This document shows positions 27,781 to 37,700 of a stretch of 64,000 bases of DNA, piece by piece. Each line of letters begins with the position of its first letter. Position 1 is the first letter of the stretch. This DNA is from Methanococcoides sp. (lineage in GTDB: Archaea > Halobacteriota > Methanosarcinia > Methanosarcinales > Methanosarcinaceae). The position numbers and the translations under genes are program-made. The notes under the pieces were generated by a model. The model was given only the letters and a program-made list of their open reading frames with translations. It did no database searches and had not been told where the DNA came from. The stretch covers positions 1 to 64,000 of the forward strand of contig JAIORD010000005.1 in NCBI GenBank assembly GCA_021108275.1. The letters are read 5' to 3'.

Positions 27781-28560
27781 ATGGAATTGAAGAATATATT
27801 GCGACAGGTGAAAGAAGGCAGTACAGACCTTGTGAACGCAGAAAGCCAGATACGTTCCATGGGATACGTTCCAGTCTCCGATATCGCAAAACTGGACACG
27901 TTCCGCAAATACCGTACAGGGTACATGGAAGCGATCCTTGCAGAAGGAAAAGAAGCAGAAGACATAGTAGAGATAGTGAAAGCACACAACAAAGCTGCCG
28001 GAAGAACACTTGTTACACGCATTAATGAAGAACATGCATCTGCAATAAGGAATGCATTCAAACCGGATAATATTGAATGGGACATGCATTCAAGAACAGC
28101 GGTAGTGCATGACGGCACCCCTGTACCAAGGACAGGAGGCACTGTGGCCATCATTACAGCCGGTACTGCTGATATCGATGTTGCAGAGGAAGCACGTATG
28201 ACTGCCTCAGAGATGGGGTGTAGTACAATTCCGATATACGATGTGGGCGTGGCAGGGTTCCAAAGGCTGATATCTGAAATGAGTGTATTTGAAGAGAACA
28301 GACCTGACGCGATAGTTGTGGCAGCCGGAAGAGAGGGAACGCTACCAACGGTAGTATCCAGCCTTATAGATGTACCTGTGATAGGGCTGCCCGTATCGGT
28401 AGGATACGGTGCCGGTGCCAAAGGAGAAGCTGCACTCCTTTCGATGTTGCAGTCATGCTCCATATTATCAGTGGTCAACATCGATGCTGGATTCGTTGCA
28501 GGTGCTTTTGCCGCAAGGATAGCAAATAGTGTTGCAGAAGCGAGAAAGAAAGAGTTCTGA
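27781..28560 (+). CDS. larB: LarB, nickel-pincer cofactor biosynthesis carboxylase
   Basis: The 259-residue protein has a PurE-like C-terminal domain (VAIITAGTADIDVAEEA, VAAGREGTLPTVV, PVIGLPVSVGYG). LarB carboxylates and hydrolyses nicotinate adenine dinucleotide to begin synthesis of the nickel-pincer nucleotide. The ATG at 27781 follows AAAGGAT. larC begins 11 bp after it. LarE and a LarA-family racemase are not in the window, so the client enzyme is unknown. Confidence 0.88.
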   Translation: MELKNILRQVKEGSTDLVNAESQIRSMGYVPVSDIAKLDTFRKYRTGYMEAILAEGKEAEDIVEIVKAHNKAAGRTLVTRINEEHASAIRNAFKPDNIEWDMHSRTAVVHDGTPVPRTGGTVAIITAGTADIDVAEEARMTASEMGCSTIPIYDVGVAGFQRLISEMSVFEENRPDAIVVAAGREGTLPTVVSSLIDVPVIGLPVSVGYGAGAKGEAALLSMLQSCSILSVVNIDAGFVAGAFAARIANSVAEARKKEF

Positions 28561-28571
28561 GGCAGGATACC

Positions 28572-29762
28572 ATGAGAACACTTGTATTTGAACCATTTTC
28601 AGGTGCCTCCGGAGATATGATACTTGCAGGACTTATCGACCTCGGGGCAGACAGGAAAGAGATAACAGAAGTTATCGAAGCCTCTGTGAATGTATCCGTA
28701 GCTGTTGAAGATGTCACTAAATGCGGCATACGTTCCACAGATGTTCATATCCATACAAAGGACAGTGCAAGGATACGGTCATTCGAGGAACTTATAGACA
28801 TAATAAAGGATGCGAAACTTCCCGAAGAAGTGGAAAAAAGTGCCATTGCAGTCTTCAGGATCATTGGAGAAGCAGAGGCAAAGGTTCACGGAATACCTCT
28901 TGAACAACTACATTTCCACGAGGTAGGTCAGGATGATGCACTTGCAGATGTCATAGGTTCTTGCTATGCCATTCACAAGATGAAGGTAGAGAATATATTG
29001 TGCACCCCTATCAATGTCGGAGGAGGAAGTGTTAGAAGTGCACATGGCACATTGCCTGTGCCAGCTCCTGCGACCACCGAGATACTCAGCGGAAGTGGTC
29101 TGGAGATACATAGCATAGGCGATAGGGAACTGCTCACCCCAACGGGAGCTGCTTTACTTACTTATTTTGCAGACCCCAGCGACCAGCTCCCCCCTGGAAA
29201 GATAATGACCACCGGATATGGTGCAGGGGATGCGGAGACTGCAATGCCCAACGTTCTTCGCATAATGCTCATGGAGACTACAGGCATCCTTTCACGTGAC
29301 CACATGGAAGTCCTTGAGACGAATGTGGATGATGTTACCGGAGAAGTGCTTGGTAATCTTTTTGAAGCACTCATGGAAACCGGTGCCAAAGATGTCGCCA
29401 TAACACCTGCCACCATGAAAAAAGGACGCACTGGCCACATCATACATGTCATCGCACATCCTGAGGACAGCGAAAGGATTGCAAGGGAGCTGATAAGACA
29501 GACCGGGACCCTTGGAGTTCGTATCCTCCCAACAAAGCATCGTTTTATTGCAGAACGCAAGATGGAGAATGTGAATATAACGATAGGGAAGCAGACCTTT
29601 CAGGTAGCTGTCAAGATAGCACATGACACTTCTGATGAAGTTCTCCATATTTCAGCCGAATTCGAGGATTGTAGGAGAACAAGTCAGGAATGCGGGCTTC
29701 CATTGAAGGAAGTTATAAGGCGCGCTGAAGAGAAGGCCTGGAACAAGATTCTGAATAAATAA
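28572..29762 (+). CDS. larC: LarC, nickel insertion enzyme of the pincer cofactor
   Basis: The 396-residue protein starts with PFSGASGDMILAGLIDLGAD, the LarC signature. It contains the His-rich HFHEVGQDDALADV segment and the C-terminal domain with LETNVDDVTGE. LarC uses CTP to put nickel into the pincer nucleotide. It is a single continuous frame, whereas in some lactobacilli it needs a programmed frameshift. It forms an operon with larB. Confidence 0.9.
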   Translation: MRTLVFEPFSGASGDMILAGLIDLGADRKEITEVIEASVNVSVAVEDVTKCGIRSTDVHIHTKDSARIRSFEELIDIIKDAKLPEEVEKSAIAVFRIIGEAEAKVHGIPLEQLHFHEVGQDDALADVIGSCYAIHKMKVENILCTPINVGGGSVRSAHGTLPVPAPATTEILSGSGLEIHSIGDRELLTPTGAALLTYFADPSDQLPPGKIMTTGYGAGDAETAMPNVLRIMLMETTGILSRDHMEVLETNVDDVTGEVLGNLFEALMETGAKDVAITPATMKKGRTGHIIHVIAHPEDSERIARELIRQTGTLGVRILPTKHRFIAERKMENVNITIGKQTFQVAVKIAHDTSDEVLHISAEFEDCRRTSQECGLPLKEVIRRAEEKAWNKILNK

Positions 29763-29795
29763 AATTTCGCAATCTTATTTGAGAAAGGATGTATA

Positions 29796-29897
29796 ATGAG
29801 CAATTGTAAAAATGAAGCCACAAAGTTGCATTTATTAAGAAAAGGCATTTCAAAACAAACCTGCTTGTTATTAAAGAAAAGGCAATTAGTAGCCTGA
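29796..29897 (+). CDS. Possible 33-residue basic small protein after larC
   Basis: An ATG with GGAT 8 nt upstream opens a 33-codon frame (MSNCKNEATKLHLLRKG...) ending in TGA, 33 bp after larC. It has two Cys and many Lys. Only the ribosome binding site and position support it. It could be chance. Confidence 0.2.
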   Translation: MSNCKNEATKLHLLRKGISKQTCLLLKKRQLVA

Positions 29898-30363
29898 AAT
29901 ACATATCATCTTTTTCAATATTAGTACTCAGAAAAGGATACTTACATCAAAATTAATCTTTTTCTACTTTTTTTAGCTAATTTTAGATAATAACGTCAGT
30001 AGAGATTGTTTTTGAGAGACAAAATAAAAGATCCTCAATTATTAGAAAATACGTTTTATTGGAATCCCTGTAGACATGAAAGAGCAATACATCCAGCAGA
30101 TGTTGATTTTTTTCAAATAATAAAGTTATTAAAGCACATATTGTAAATTGTAGAAAACTATATATAGTTAAAGTTTTGCACAAGCAAATTTGTTTATAAA
30201 AAAATTGCAAATAAACATCAAATTTAGCATATTCACAGGAATGATATATAAATAAAATAGTAAAATATAAATAGTAGAAGATTAGTCTTTGACTGCCGAT
30301 TGAATAACAGGCGATCGGCAAAAAGGAGTCTAAAAACGATTTATTTAAAAAGGAGAAACATCT
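29898..30363. other. AT-rich region with promoter and leader hairpin of the small gene at 30364
   Basis: The stretch up to 30240 shows no coding signal. TATA-like sequences are at 30244-30254 and 30262-30272. In the leader, TGCCGAT (30294-30300) pairs perfectly with ATCGGCA (30314-30320) around a 13-nt loop, followed by AAAAAGGAG. Confidence 0.5.
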
Positions 30364-30501
30364 ATGTCTGAAAAAATAGAAGTGCGAGTAGTCAATACTT
30401 CACCAATGGCACATGTATTGCATGGATTCAAATTGAGCGACGTAAAACCTGAAAACAAAATGCATGCGATCCCAGATATTCATGCATCCATTGCAGAATG
30501 A
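30364..30501 (+). CDS. Small protein of 45 residues, function unknown
   Basis: The frame begins MSEKIEVRVVNTSPMAHVLH and ends in IHASIAE, preceded by a strong AAAAAGGAGA site 7 nt before the ATG. It has its own TATA boxes, a leader hairpin, and a nested hairpin that begins at its stop codon, so it looks like a complete mini transcription unit. Five His residues and no Cys. I do not recognise a family. The same transcript could also act as an RNA. Confidence 0.55.
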   Translation: MSEKIEVRVVNTSPMAHVLHGFKLSDVKPENKMHAIPDIHASIAE

Positions 30502-30555
30502 TAGTTGTTCTTTTGTCAGGCCTCGATATTCATTATAAATATCGTGCCAACTATC
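30500..30555. terminator. Nested stem-loops between convergent genes
   Basis: GATAGTTG (30500-30507) pairs with CAACTATC (30548-30555). Inside it CGATAT (30524-30529) pairs with ATATCG (30539-30544). Both stems are perfect. A further small TGGCC/GGCCA repeat follows near 30570. Confidence 0.65.
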
Positions 30556-30614
30556 TTTCCTTTAATAATTGGCCATTTGGCCAGAACTAAAATTAAAAGG
30601 TTGTTCGTGGGGGA

Positions 30615-30827
30615 TTATTTCCTCACGACATCTTTTGCTTGTTTTAAATGTCCGGTACACTCATCCATTTTCGTGGCTGCTGTACGGATATGACCTGCAA
30701 CTTCCTTAAACCCTGCAGCTTCCAGCTTGGAGATCCAATCGTTAAAGCTCTTGCTATGACTTTCACTATGTTCGATCCAGTGTTCAAGAAGATGTTCCAG
30801 TTTACCTTCATCAAGTTCTTCTACCAT
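30615..30827 (-). CDS. Small helical protein with HWIEHSESH motif
   Basis: The 70-residue, His- and Glu-rich helical protein (KLEHLLEHWIEHSESHSKSF, then two amphipathic helices) has a GGTGGT site before its ATG. Similar small proteins occur in methanogens and other archaea, without known function. The clustered His/Glu residues suggest metal binding. Its closeness to larBC makes nickel a guess only. It lies 22 bp after the homoaconitase gene and may share its transcript. Confidence 0.65.
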   Translation of the reverse strand: MVEELDEGKLEHLLEHWIEHSESHSKSFNDWISKLEAAGFKEVAGHIRTAATKMDECTGHLKQAKDVVRK

Positions 30828-30849
30828 TATACTACCACCACTTTCAAAT

Positions 30850-32091
30850 TCACACAGTTCTTGGGTCGGTTATCTCACCTGTGATCGCTGATGCCGCTGC
30901 TGTAGCAGGAGATGCAAGATAGATGAAGCCTCCTTTGCCCATCCTGCCCTTGAAATTACGGTTCGCTGTCGAGATACAGACCTCACCTTCACCGATAACA
31001 CCCATGTGACCACCAAGACATGGACCACATCCAGGAGAACCCAGTGTGACACCAGCATCGAGAAGTGTTTCTGCAGCACCATTGCGGACAGCCTCAAGCA
31101 TTATTGAGCGAGATGCAGGAATGATGATGGTCCTTACAGCAACCTGCTCACCTTTGAGAAGCTCAGCCGCCACTTCGAGGTCTTCCAGTCGTCCATTGGT
31201 ACAGGTTCCGATGAACACCTGATCCACCTTTTTACCCTCGATCTCCGATACATCACACACATTGTCCACCTGATGCGGAAGCGCCACCTGCGGTTCGAGA
31301 TTTGCACAGTCAATATCATATTCGGCACAGTATTCAGCATCCTCATCTGCATAGACTGGCTCATACCCTTCCACAGCCCTGCCTTCAAGAAAATCGAAGG
31401 TCTTTTGGTCAGGCGGTACGATGCCTGCTTTAGCACCCATCTCAATAGCCATATTTGATAAGGTCATCCTGCCGGATATCGACATGTCAGTTATTGTATC
31501 GCCATAGAATTCAGCAGCCTTGTAAGTAGCACCGGATGCGCCAACCGTACCGATCACTTTGAGTGTTACATCCTTGGCAAGAATGTTCTTCTTCAGTTCT
31601 CCAGAGGCAGTCACTTTAATAGTCTCGGGCACCCTGAACCAGAGTTCACCGGATGCGAATATCTCGGACATGTCAGTTGCACCGACACCCGTACCAAAAG
31701 CACCGAAAGCACCGTAGGTACATGAATGGGAATCAGCCCCGACAACTAGCTTTCCAGGCATTGCAAAACCGTTCTCAGGAAGGACCTGGTGACAGATACC
31801 CTCACCCACATCAAAGAAGTTCGGTATACCCTGCACCCCGATCCATTCCCTTATATCATGATGTAAAGCCGCAGTCGTTTCCGTGTTTGCAGGTGTTAGA
31901 TGGTCAAAAGGAATAACAATGCGCTTTGGGTCCCAAACATTTTCAAGGCCCATGTTCTTGAATGAACGTACCGCAAGCACACTTGTGCCATCGTGAGCCA
32001 TTGCATAGTCAACTTTTGCCATGACGAACTCATTAGCCTTTACATCCTTTCCACTTGCTTTGCTGAATATTTTTTCACTGATGGTACTCAA
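30850..32091 (-). CDS. hacA: Homoaconitase / isopropylmalate dehydratase large subunit
   Basis: The 413-residue aconitase-family protein has the three cluster ligands in [12 protein letters not shown] and [12 protein letters not shown], plus the [13 protein letters not shown] active-site segment. In methanogens such proteins act in leucine synthesis (LeuC) or in the 2-oxosuberate pathway to coenzyme B (HacA); sequence alone does not separate them here. The start is TTG at 32089-32091, 7 nt after GGAG, giving [14 protein letters not shown], a typical N-terminus. The frame's upstream extension to 32181 is noncoding. The small subunit is not adjacent. Confidence 0.88.
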   Translation of the reverse strand: MSTISEKIFSKASGKDVKANEFVMAKVDYAMAHDGTSVLAVRSFKNMGLENVWDPKRIVIPFDHLTPANTETTAALHHDIREWIGVQGIPNFFDVGEGICHQVLPENGFAMPGKLVVGADSHSCTYGAFGAFGTGVGATDMSEIFASGELWFRVPETIKVTASGELKKNILAKDVTLKVIGTVGASGATYKAAEFYGDTITDMSISGRMTLSNMAIEMGAKAGIVPPDQKTFDFLEGRAVEGYEPVYADEDAEYCAEYDIDCANLEPQVALPHQVDNVCDVSEIEGKKVDQVFIGTCTNGRLEDLEVAAELLKGEQVAVRTIIIPASRSIMLEAVRNGAAETLLDAGVTLGSPGCGPCLGGHMGVIGEGEVCISTANRNFKGRMGKGGFIYLASPATAAASAITGEITDPRTV

Positions 32092-32241
32092 AAGATTAAC
32101 TCCTTGTGTCGCTTGCTTAGTGTATAATACAATGAACAGGTAAATATTTGTATCCGTCCCCTGATCAAAATAGATTTGCAACTAAGACTGTTGCAACAAT
32201 AAAAAAGATTAGACTAATGACCTGAAAGAAAGAAAAGGAGA

Positions 32242-32622
32242 TCAAGAAATGCTTTTGAGCTTTTCGATATTCTCCAATAGCATTTTGTTTTCAGACAATA
32301 CTTTTTTCTCAATTGTCTCAATGATCTCATTCATTGGAACAATGAGCGAATATACTTTTATTGGCCTGCCTTTGCCCTGTTTCTTCTTTAGTTCTTCGAC
32401 ATCTACCCAATTGTTCTCTTTAAGGTAGTTCATAGCGATGCTGACTTCCGGCTGCCTCAGACGGGACATCATCTCAACCTCGCGAGAAGTGATCTGCTCA
32501 GTACTGAGTAAACAGGCAAGCGCTTTTGCAACCGGTTTTGATACATTAAGCTTCTGAAGAAGTATTACCATTTCGTGCTCTTTGTCATCCATATACGAAT
32601 CTCCATCATTCATGCCTACCAT
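32242..32622 (-). CDS. Winged-helix transcription regulator
   Basis: The 126-residue protein has an ArsR/TrmB-like DNA-binding domain (about 25-95: EQITSREVEMMSRLRQPEVS as recognition region, wing with KKKQGKGRPIKVYSL). A C-terminal coiled coil (about 100-125) is probably for dimerisation. No ligand domain. It lies upstream of hacA in the same direction with a 150-bp gap; target unknown. Confidence 0.75.
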   Translation of the reverse strand: MVGMNDGDSYMDDKEHEMVILLQKLNVSKPVAKALACLLSTEQITSREVEMMSRLRQPEVSIAMNYLKENNWVDVEELKKKQGKGRPIKVYSLIVPMNEIIETIEKKVLSENKMLLENIEKLKSIS

Positions 32623-32940
32623 TATATCACCAATTTTATAAAGAGCATATTATCTTTGTAGTTTATAAGATTTATGGTATCATTTTTATAATAGTTAGAA
32701 TATTACATCTAAATAGACTTTGCCAAGGGCATAAATAAAATAAAATCTTGCTAAAAAAACGCACACATGCGCCTATAAAATATTCATACGACCAAGATAC
32801 AAGTTGTGATATTCGCTGCCTGAAATCACAGCATTCATCTCAGAATATTATAATAGTAATATATCAGAAAAGATAACAAAGATAGAAAGCAAAAGCTTTT
32901 AATCGAAAAATATTAAGAAAAACGAGTAAGAGAACAAGAA
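32623..32940. other. AT-rich intergenic region
   Basis: No gene, repeat or strong hairpin is apparent. It contains the promoter of the winged-helix gene near its left end. Confidence 0.4.
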
Positions 32941-33017
32941 TGGTGGGCCCGATGAGATTCGAACTCATGGCCTCACGGTTATCAGCCGTGCGCTCCACCT
33001 AGCTAAGCTACGGGCCC
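32941..33017 (-). tRNA. tRNA-Ile (GAT anticodon)
   Basis: The minus strand starts GGGCCCG and ends CGGGCCC-A-CCA, with the CCA encoded. The anticodon stem is CACGG/CCGTG around CTGATAA, giving GAT. D-arm and the T-loop (GTTCGAATC) are complete. The body is 32944-33017. Confidence 0.96.
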
Positions 33018-33201
33018 AATGCGTCTCTTGCACGATGTTGTTCATCGTACGAGCTACACAATACTCATTCTACTACATTAAGATTTCCCTTTAGGCTCGC
33101 CTCTCCTCGAAAAAATACATGGAGATGCAGAATAGAGCTACAATTGAAAGCGATAAGTTTATTATACATCATTGTAACTATGTCACTAATTATTCAATTG
33201 T

Positions 33202-33273
33202 GGGCCGGTAGATCAGGGGAAGATCGCTACCTTGGCATGGTAGAGGCCTCGGGTTCAATTCCCGACCGGTCCA
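33202..33273 (+). tRNA. tRNA-Ala (GGC anticodon)
   Basis: The acceptor stem GGGCCGG/CCGGTCC carries the G3:U70 pair that marks tRNA-Ala. The anticodon stem CTACC/GGTAG encloses TTGGCAT, giving GGC. The discriminator is A and CCA is not encoded. Its 3' end matches the putative attachment site at 56814. Confidence 0.96.
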
Positions 33274-33274
33274 C
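33261..33274 (+). repeat. Left attachment-like repeat in the tRNA-Ala 3' end
   Basis: CCCGACCGGTCCAC recurs at 56814-56827 with one mismatch. It is the T-arm/acceptor end of tRNA-Ala, a common target of archaeal integrases. Confidence 0.6.
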
Positions 33275-33439
33275 TTAAAAATTTTAGATAGACCTAAACC
33301 GATACCGGTATTTCCTATAATTCGGCATCTGTTTATCTTCTTTTTTGTACTAAACTTCAGTAGTTAATGTATGGTCTTGTCAGTAATAAAGCAGGATTGC
33401 GTCTGCTGGCAGCACACAGTCTGTCCATACAAGAGTAAC

Positions 33440-33709
33440 TCACATAATGATAGAGAACATATTTGAAGTGCTATCGACTTGCTTATAGATTGTGGGTTCT
33501 CCAATAACTCTACAGGCAGGGCAATCTCCTTCAAAGTACCGGGGATGCTTTTTCATTCTTGACCAGGCGATTTTAGAAGCACATTCATCGTTCCGGTCGA
33601 ATGCCCCCTCGTATGTAGAATTGAAGATTTCACGCCACTCGGTCTGTTGGTTTTCGTCGAGCGCGTTACGTACAACTTCGGGTAATCGGGAATTGGCGCT
33701 GTAAGTCAT
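33440..33709 (-). CDS. ChaB-like protein
   Basis: The 89-residue protein has the ChaB fold signature: SRLPEVVRNALDENQQTEWR, EIFNSTYEGAF and ASKIAWSRMKKH. It ends with a CPAC pair and a short tail. ChaB-like proteins are common in archaeal and insect viruses and in some bacterial cation-transport loci; function uncertain. It is the first gene inside the element after tRNA-Ala. Confidence 0.7.
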   Translation of the reverse strand: MTYSANSRLPEVVRNALDENQQTEWREIFNSTYEGAFDRNDECASKIAWSRMKKHPRYFEGDCPACRVIGEPTIYKQVDSTSNMFSIIM

Positions 33710-33797
33710 TAAAAAGTAAAACCGTGGTGGATTTGATTATAAAGGTTACTAAAGGAAGCAGTGAAAAGATATATACTCAAACAATCATCTAACATTT

Positions 33798-34148
33798 ATG
33801 TATAAAGTGTTCAAAGTATTTGCGTCAGATGCATTCCTATCATTTGTGATATTCATGGGACTAAAGGCCGTCCTGACAATCGCAGCACATCGAAACAAGT
33901 ACTTGATGCCGGACACATTTTCAGGCGATACGTCTCAAGATGTAGTGATATTACAAAATGGAATTGTGGATGGAATGGAACTCGCGATAAATGCCGCAAA
34001 TCCAATATCATTTATTTCAATAAACGTTATGCCAGCTGGAATTGGATGGGATAGGAGTGCATTCTTGATAGCATTGTTCTCACTGGTTGTTGCAGTTGGA
34101 TTCTACAAAATCCGAAAAATGAACGAATGTCCCGATTACGGATATTGA
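33798..34148 (+). CDS. Small membrane protein, unknown
   Basis: The 116-residue protein has two likely helices (about 10-30 and 85-105). A TATA box (GATATATAC, about 33766) lies only 25-30 bp before the ATG, so the mRNA is probably leaderless. It forms a pair with the next gene. I do not recognise a family; small membrane proteins of this kind are usual in archaeal viruses and plasmids. Confidence 0.6.
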   Translation: MYKVFKVFASDAFLSFVIFMGLKAVLTIAAHRNKYLMPDTFSGDTSQDVVILQNGIVDGMELAINAANPISFISINVMPAGIGWDRSAFLIALFSLVVAVGFYKIRKMNECPDYGY

Positions 34149-34196
34149 TATAAATACATTGGAAAAACTAAATACTAGTCTTACGACGTGACACAT

Positions 34197-34562
34197 ATGA
34201 TTGAAATTATTAATAATGAATTGGCATTAATGCTAACAGGTTCGACTATGGCAGTGTTCGGAGGAACATTGTATAAAGCATATGACAGCGGTGTTATCTT
34301 CGGAGGACATTTCCGAAATAAATACGAAACCCTCGTTGCATTCTTAGTCAGTATGGCTCTGATGGGGTGGGTTACGACGTTCGTAGAAGAGATATGGACA
34401 GAAGCCACAGCACAACTCCATTTTAGTACATTTGATATGTTGGGCGCAGTTTTAATTGCAGGAATGATAGCAGTAAACCATGAAGTAAAACGTTGGACAT
34501 ATACAGATCCAAAATCAGTAACGGTGTATGGAATAGGACTCATGTTGATATTCATCCTATAA
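34197..34562 (+). CDS. Small membrane protein, unknown
   Basis: The protein has about 121 residues from the ATG at 34197 (a GTG at 34188 is also in frame). It has four hydrophobic stretches, including MLTGSTMAVFGGTLY, LVAFLVSMALMGWVTTF and MLGAVLIAGMIAV. TATAAATAC at 34149-34157 gives a very short leader. Follows the previous membrane gene by 48 bp. Family not recognised. Confidence 0.6.
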   Translation: MIEIINNELALMLTGSTMAVFGGTLYKAYDSGVIFGGHFRNKYETLVAFLVSMALMGWVTTFVEEIWTEATAQLHFSTFDMLGAVLIAGMIAVNHEVKRWTYTDPKSVTVYGIGLMLIFIL

Positions 34563-34602
34563 TTCGCAACATCAGTCAACTGATATACCACCGGGATGGA
34601 TA

Positions 34603-34779
34603 TCATCTGAAATGTCCCTTAAGAATCTCATCAGCACGAGCCTCAACTTCATCAAAAACAGGTATGATAAATGGCTGAGGTTTCGTACCATGCTTGAAGA
34701 TCTTCCACAGGATTGCTTCAGCTACACTCTCAACCTCGCCTACTTTGATACCGAGACCTGCCTTCTTACATTTCACTTA
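34603..34779 (-). pseudogene. Coding fragment, possibly a phage tail component
   Basis: The minus strand has an open stretch of about 58 codons without a start, ending KGHFR-TGA. The segment HGTKPQPFIIPVFDEVEARA recalls the C-terminus of HK97 gp10-like tail proteins. It sits just after the hsdR stop. It looks like debris of a viral structural gene; the family guess is weak. Confidence 0.35.
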
Positions 34780-34781
34780 TT

Positions 34782-37700
34782 TCAAGTCGCTTCTGCATAA
34801 AATGGAGACGGAACCGTAGGATAAACCCGATACACGTGCCTGAAAACATCTTCACTCTTTTCTGTTACATCGTCTTCTGTGTAACTATCCACAGGCAATC
34901 CTGTATTATCACTCCATAAGAAGTCGTTAATGGTGATGTGAACGGCATCACGTGTTGCTTCCTTATCGCGCCAGTGATCAATTTTAAGCTTTTCAGTTTT
35001 TAGCGTCCTGAGTAACTCAACAGCAACTTGTTTAATCTTTTTAATCTCGTCTGGTTTTAGCCCTGGTTTTTTCAGCAGATCAAATAAGGCAAGTGTTTCC
35101 TCATCAAGACCTTGTCGTAACGCCCGATTTTCTTCCTTATCCAATACTTCACAAAATTTCAGGAGTAAATCAAAAGTATTTTCGATGGTTGCCCGTTCTT
35201 TTTCCCGATTATATTCAGACACTATTTTCTCATAATGAAGCTGAAAATCTGTGCGCAATGGATTCTGTTCCATAAGCCTTTGGAGTCGCATTTCAATAAC
35301 ATTTTTCAGGTTTTGAACAGTAGTGTTTTTAGTCGAGCTACGTTCGAACTCCCGCTTGAGCCGGTCGAAATCGATTTTACTTATGTCGTAGGGTTTTGAT
35401 TTCCCAGTGCCTGAATCAATCCTTGTATCGATTGCTTCATCAACAACCTTGTGAAGCTGCTGAATTATGCCTGTGATATCTGCCTGTTCACGATCTTTTT
35501 GAAGACTCTTGTAAATAATATTGATTGCACCATACTCCGCACGATAATCATTTACCTCTTTTATGCTGAAGCATGCTTTAAATTTCTTGAATACCGCACG
35601 ACACATTATCTCAAAATGTTTGCGTGACTCATCATTTTCATTGGCCGCTTCCTTTGCCGCCATAATAGCAGCGTTGCGCTCAAACCCAGTATTATCAATA
35701 ATGTCATCGAGTGATGCGTTTTTCTCTGTCAAAAATGTACGAACAAGATCAATCGAGTACTTCAGCTCACCTAGCAATTCTTCTTGGGGTCTGGTTGGGT
35801 CAACCCCTTTACCACCATCTTCTTCCCCATCTGTTCCCTTTGCGAAAGTGGATAGGGCCTTGCGCAGATTCTTGAGTATTCCACAATAATCTACAATAAG
35901 GCCGTTGTTCTTACCTTCATTCACGCGGTTGGCACGAGCGATAGCCTGCATGAGCGTATGGGCCTTCAGTGGCTTGTCAAGGTAGAGTGTGGACAGGCTG
36001 GGTACATCAAACCCGGTCAGCCACATTGCACATACTATAGCAATCCGGAATGGGTGTTCTTGCACTTTGAAGGCCTCATCCAGATCCATGCGTTGCATGT
36101 TCCGGAATTGCGGCTTACCACGCATAAACTCGGGGAGTTCCATACCGTCCTTGATAAGTTTTCGATGCGGTTTGATGTCCAGGTCCCATTTGCGGAACTT
36201 TTCCACTTCCCCTTGTTCCTCGCTGACAACAACCGCCATGCGTGTTGCGCGCATCCACTCAATCCGGCGCTTACAGTAGATATCTTCTTGTTCGTTAGTG
36301 ATTGCAGTTAGCTTACCTTCCAGTTCATTGATGTGCTGGTTCCAGTACTTATCAATGAGATTGTACATCCGCACACAGGTGATCTTGTCGATACATACCA
36401 CCATAGCTTTCCCGCTTTCCCATCCCTTCGAGTAGTGGGTGACGAAATCACGAGCGACCTGATCCAGACGTTTGTTTGCCGTTATTATATGGTAATTACG
36501 TTTCATCTCCTGTTCAAGACGCTGCTCTACATCAACCCCCTCAATCTCCAGCTCTTCAAGTTTTGCTGCGATCTGCTCGTTCAGATCACCCACAGATACA
36601 CCCAGTTTTTCGCCTCTACTGTCGTAGTACAATGGTACTGTAGCTTTGTCTTCCACAGCCCGCTGGAAGTCATAAGTTGATACATAGTCACCGAAAATTC
36701 TGCGTGTAATCTCATCGTCCTTGAATAGAGGCGTGCCTGTGAACCCTAGGAAACTTGCATTTGGCAGTGCATTGCGCATGTTGAGGGCAAGTGTACCGTA
36801 TTGAGTACGATGTGCTTCATCAGTGATCACGATGATATCGTCACGTTGAGTATAGCCCTCATCGGGATCCACTTCTTTGTTGAACTTCTGGATGAGTGAG
36901 AAAATGTACGATTTGTGCTGAGCAAGAAGCTGGCTAAGATGCACTCCGCTGGCAGCTCGACAAGTATCCCGTTCATTGTCCACCAAGCCACAACCAGCAA
37001 ATGTCTTGTAAATCTGTGTATCAAGGTCAGCGCGGTCAGTGAGGATAAGGAATGTGAAATTTCCACCCAGTTTCCGATGTATCTTACGTGTGAAAAAGCC
37101 CATGGAGTAAGATTTTCCGGCTCCCTGTGTGTGCCAGAACACACCAAGTTTACCATCAAGCTCTTTGCGCTGTTTAACGGCTTCAATGGCTTGATTCACA
37201 CCGAGATACTGGTGATTGCGGGCAAGAACCTTGCGTGGTTCACCTGAAGAATCGTCAAAGAATATGAAGTTCTCAAGCAGATCCATGAAGTTGTTCTTTT
37301 CACAGACCCCTTTAAGCAATGTTTCCATATCCACTGCTCCTGGGTCATCTTCAGCTAACCTTTTCCACTCGTGGAAGTGCTCAAACCGGCTTGATATCGT
37401 CCCCAATTTTGCATCCACACCATTAGCCAGTACAACAAAGGCATTGTGGTAAAACAGGTGAGGGACCGTATCCTTATAATCAGCGAAGTTCTGTTCATAA
37501 GCCGCTCTGATATCTTTGTTGACATTCTTGAGTTCCATGAACAGCAGTGGAAGCCCATTAACGAACCCAACAATGTCCACCCGGCGACGATAGAGATCGC
37601 CCTTCAACCACAGTTCACGTACACACAGGAAGTGATTTTTTTCTGGTTGTTCAAAGTCGAATATCCTGAGGCGATGTTTAACACGTTCACCTTTTTTATT

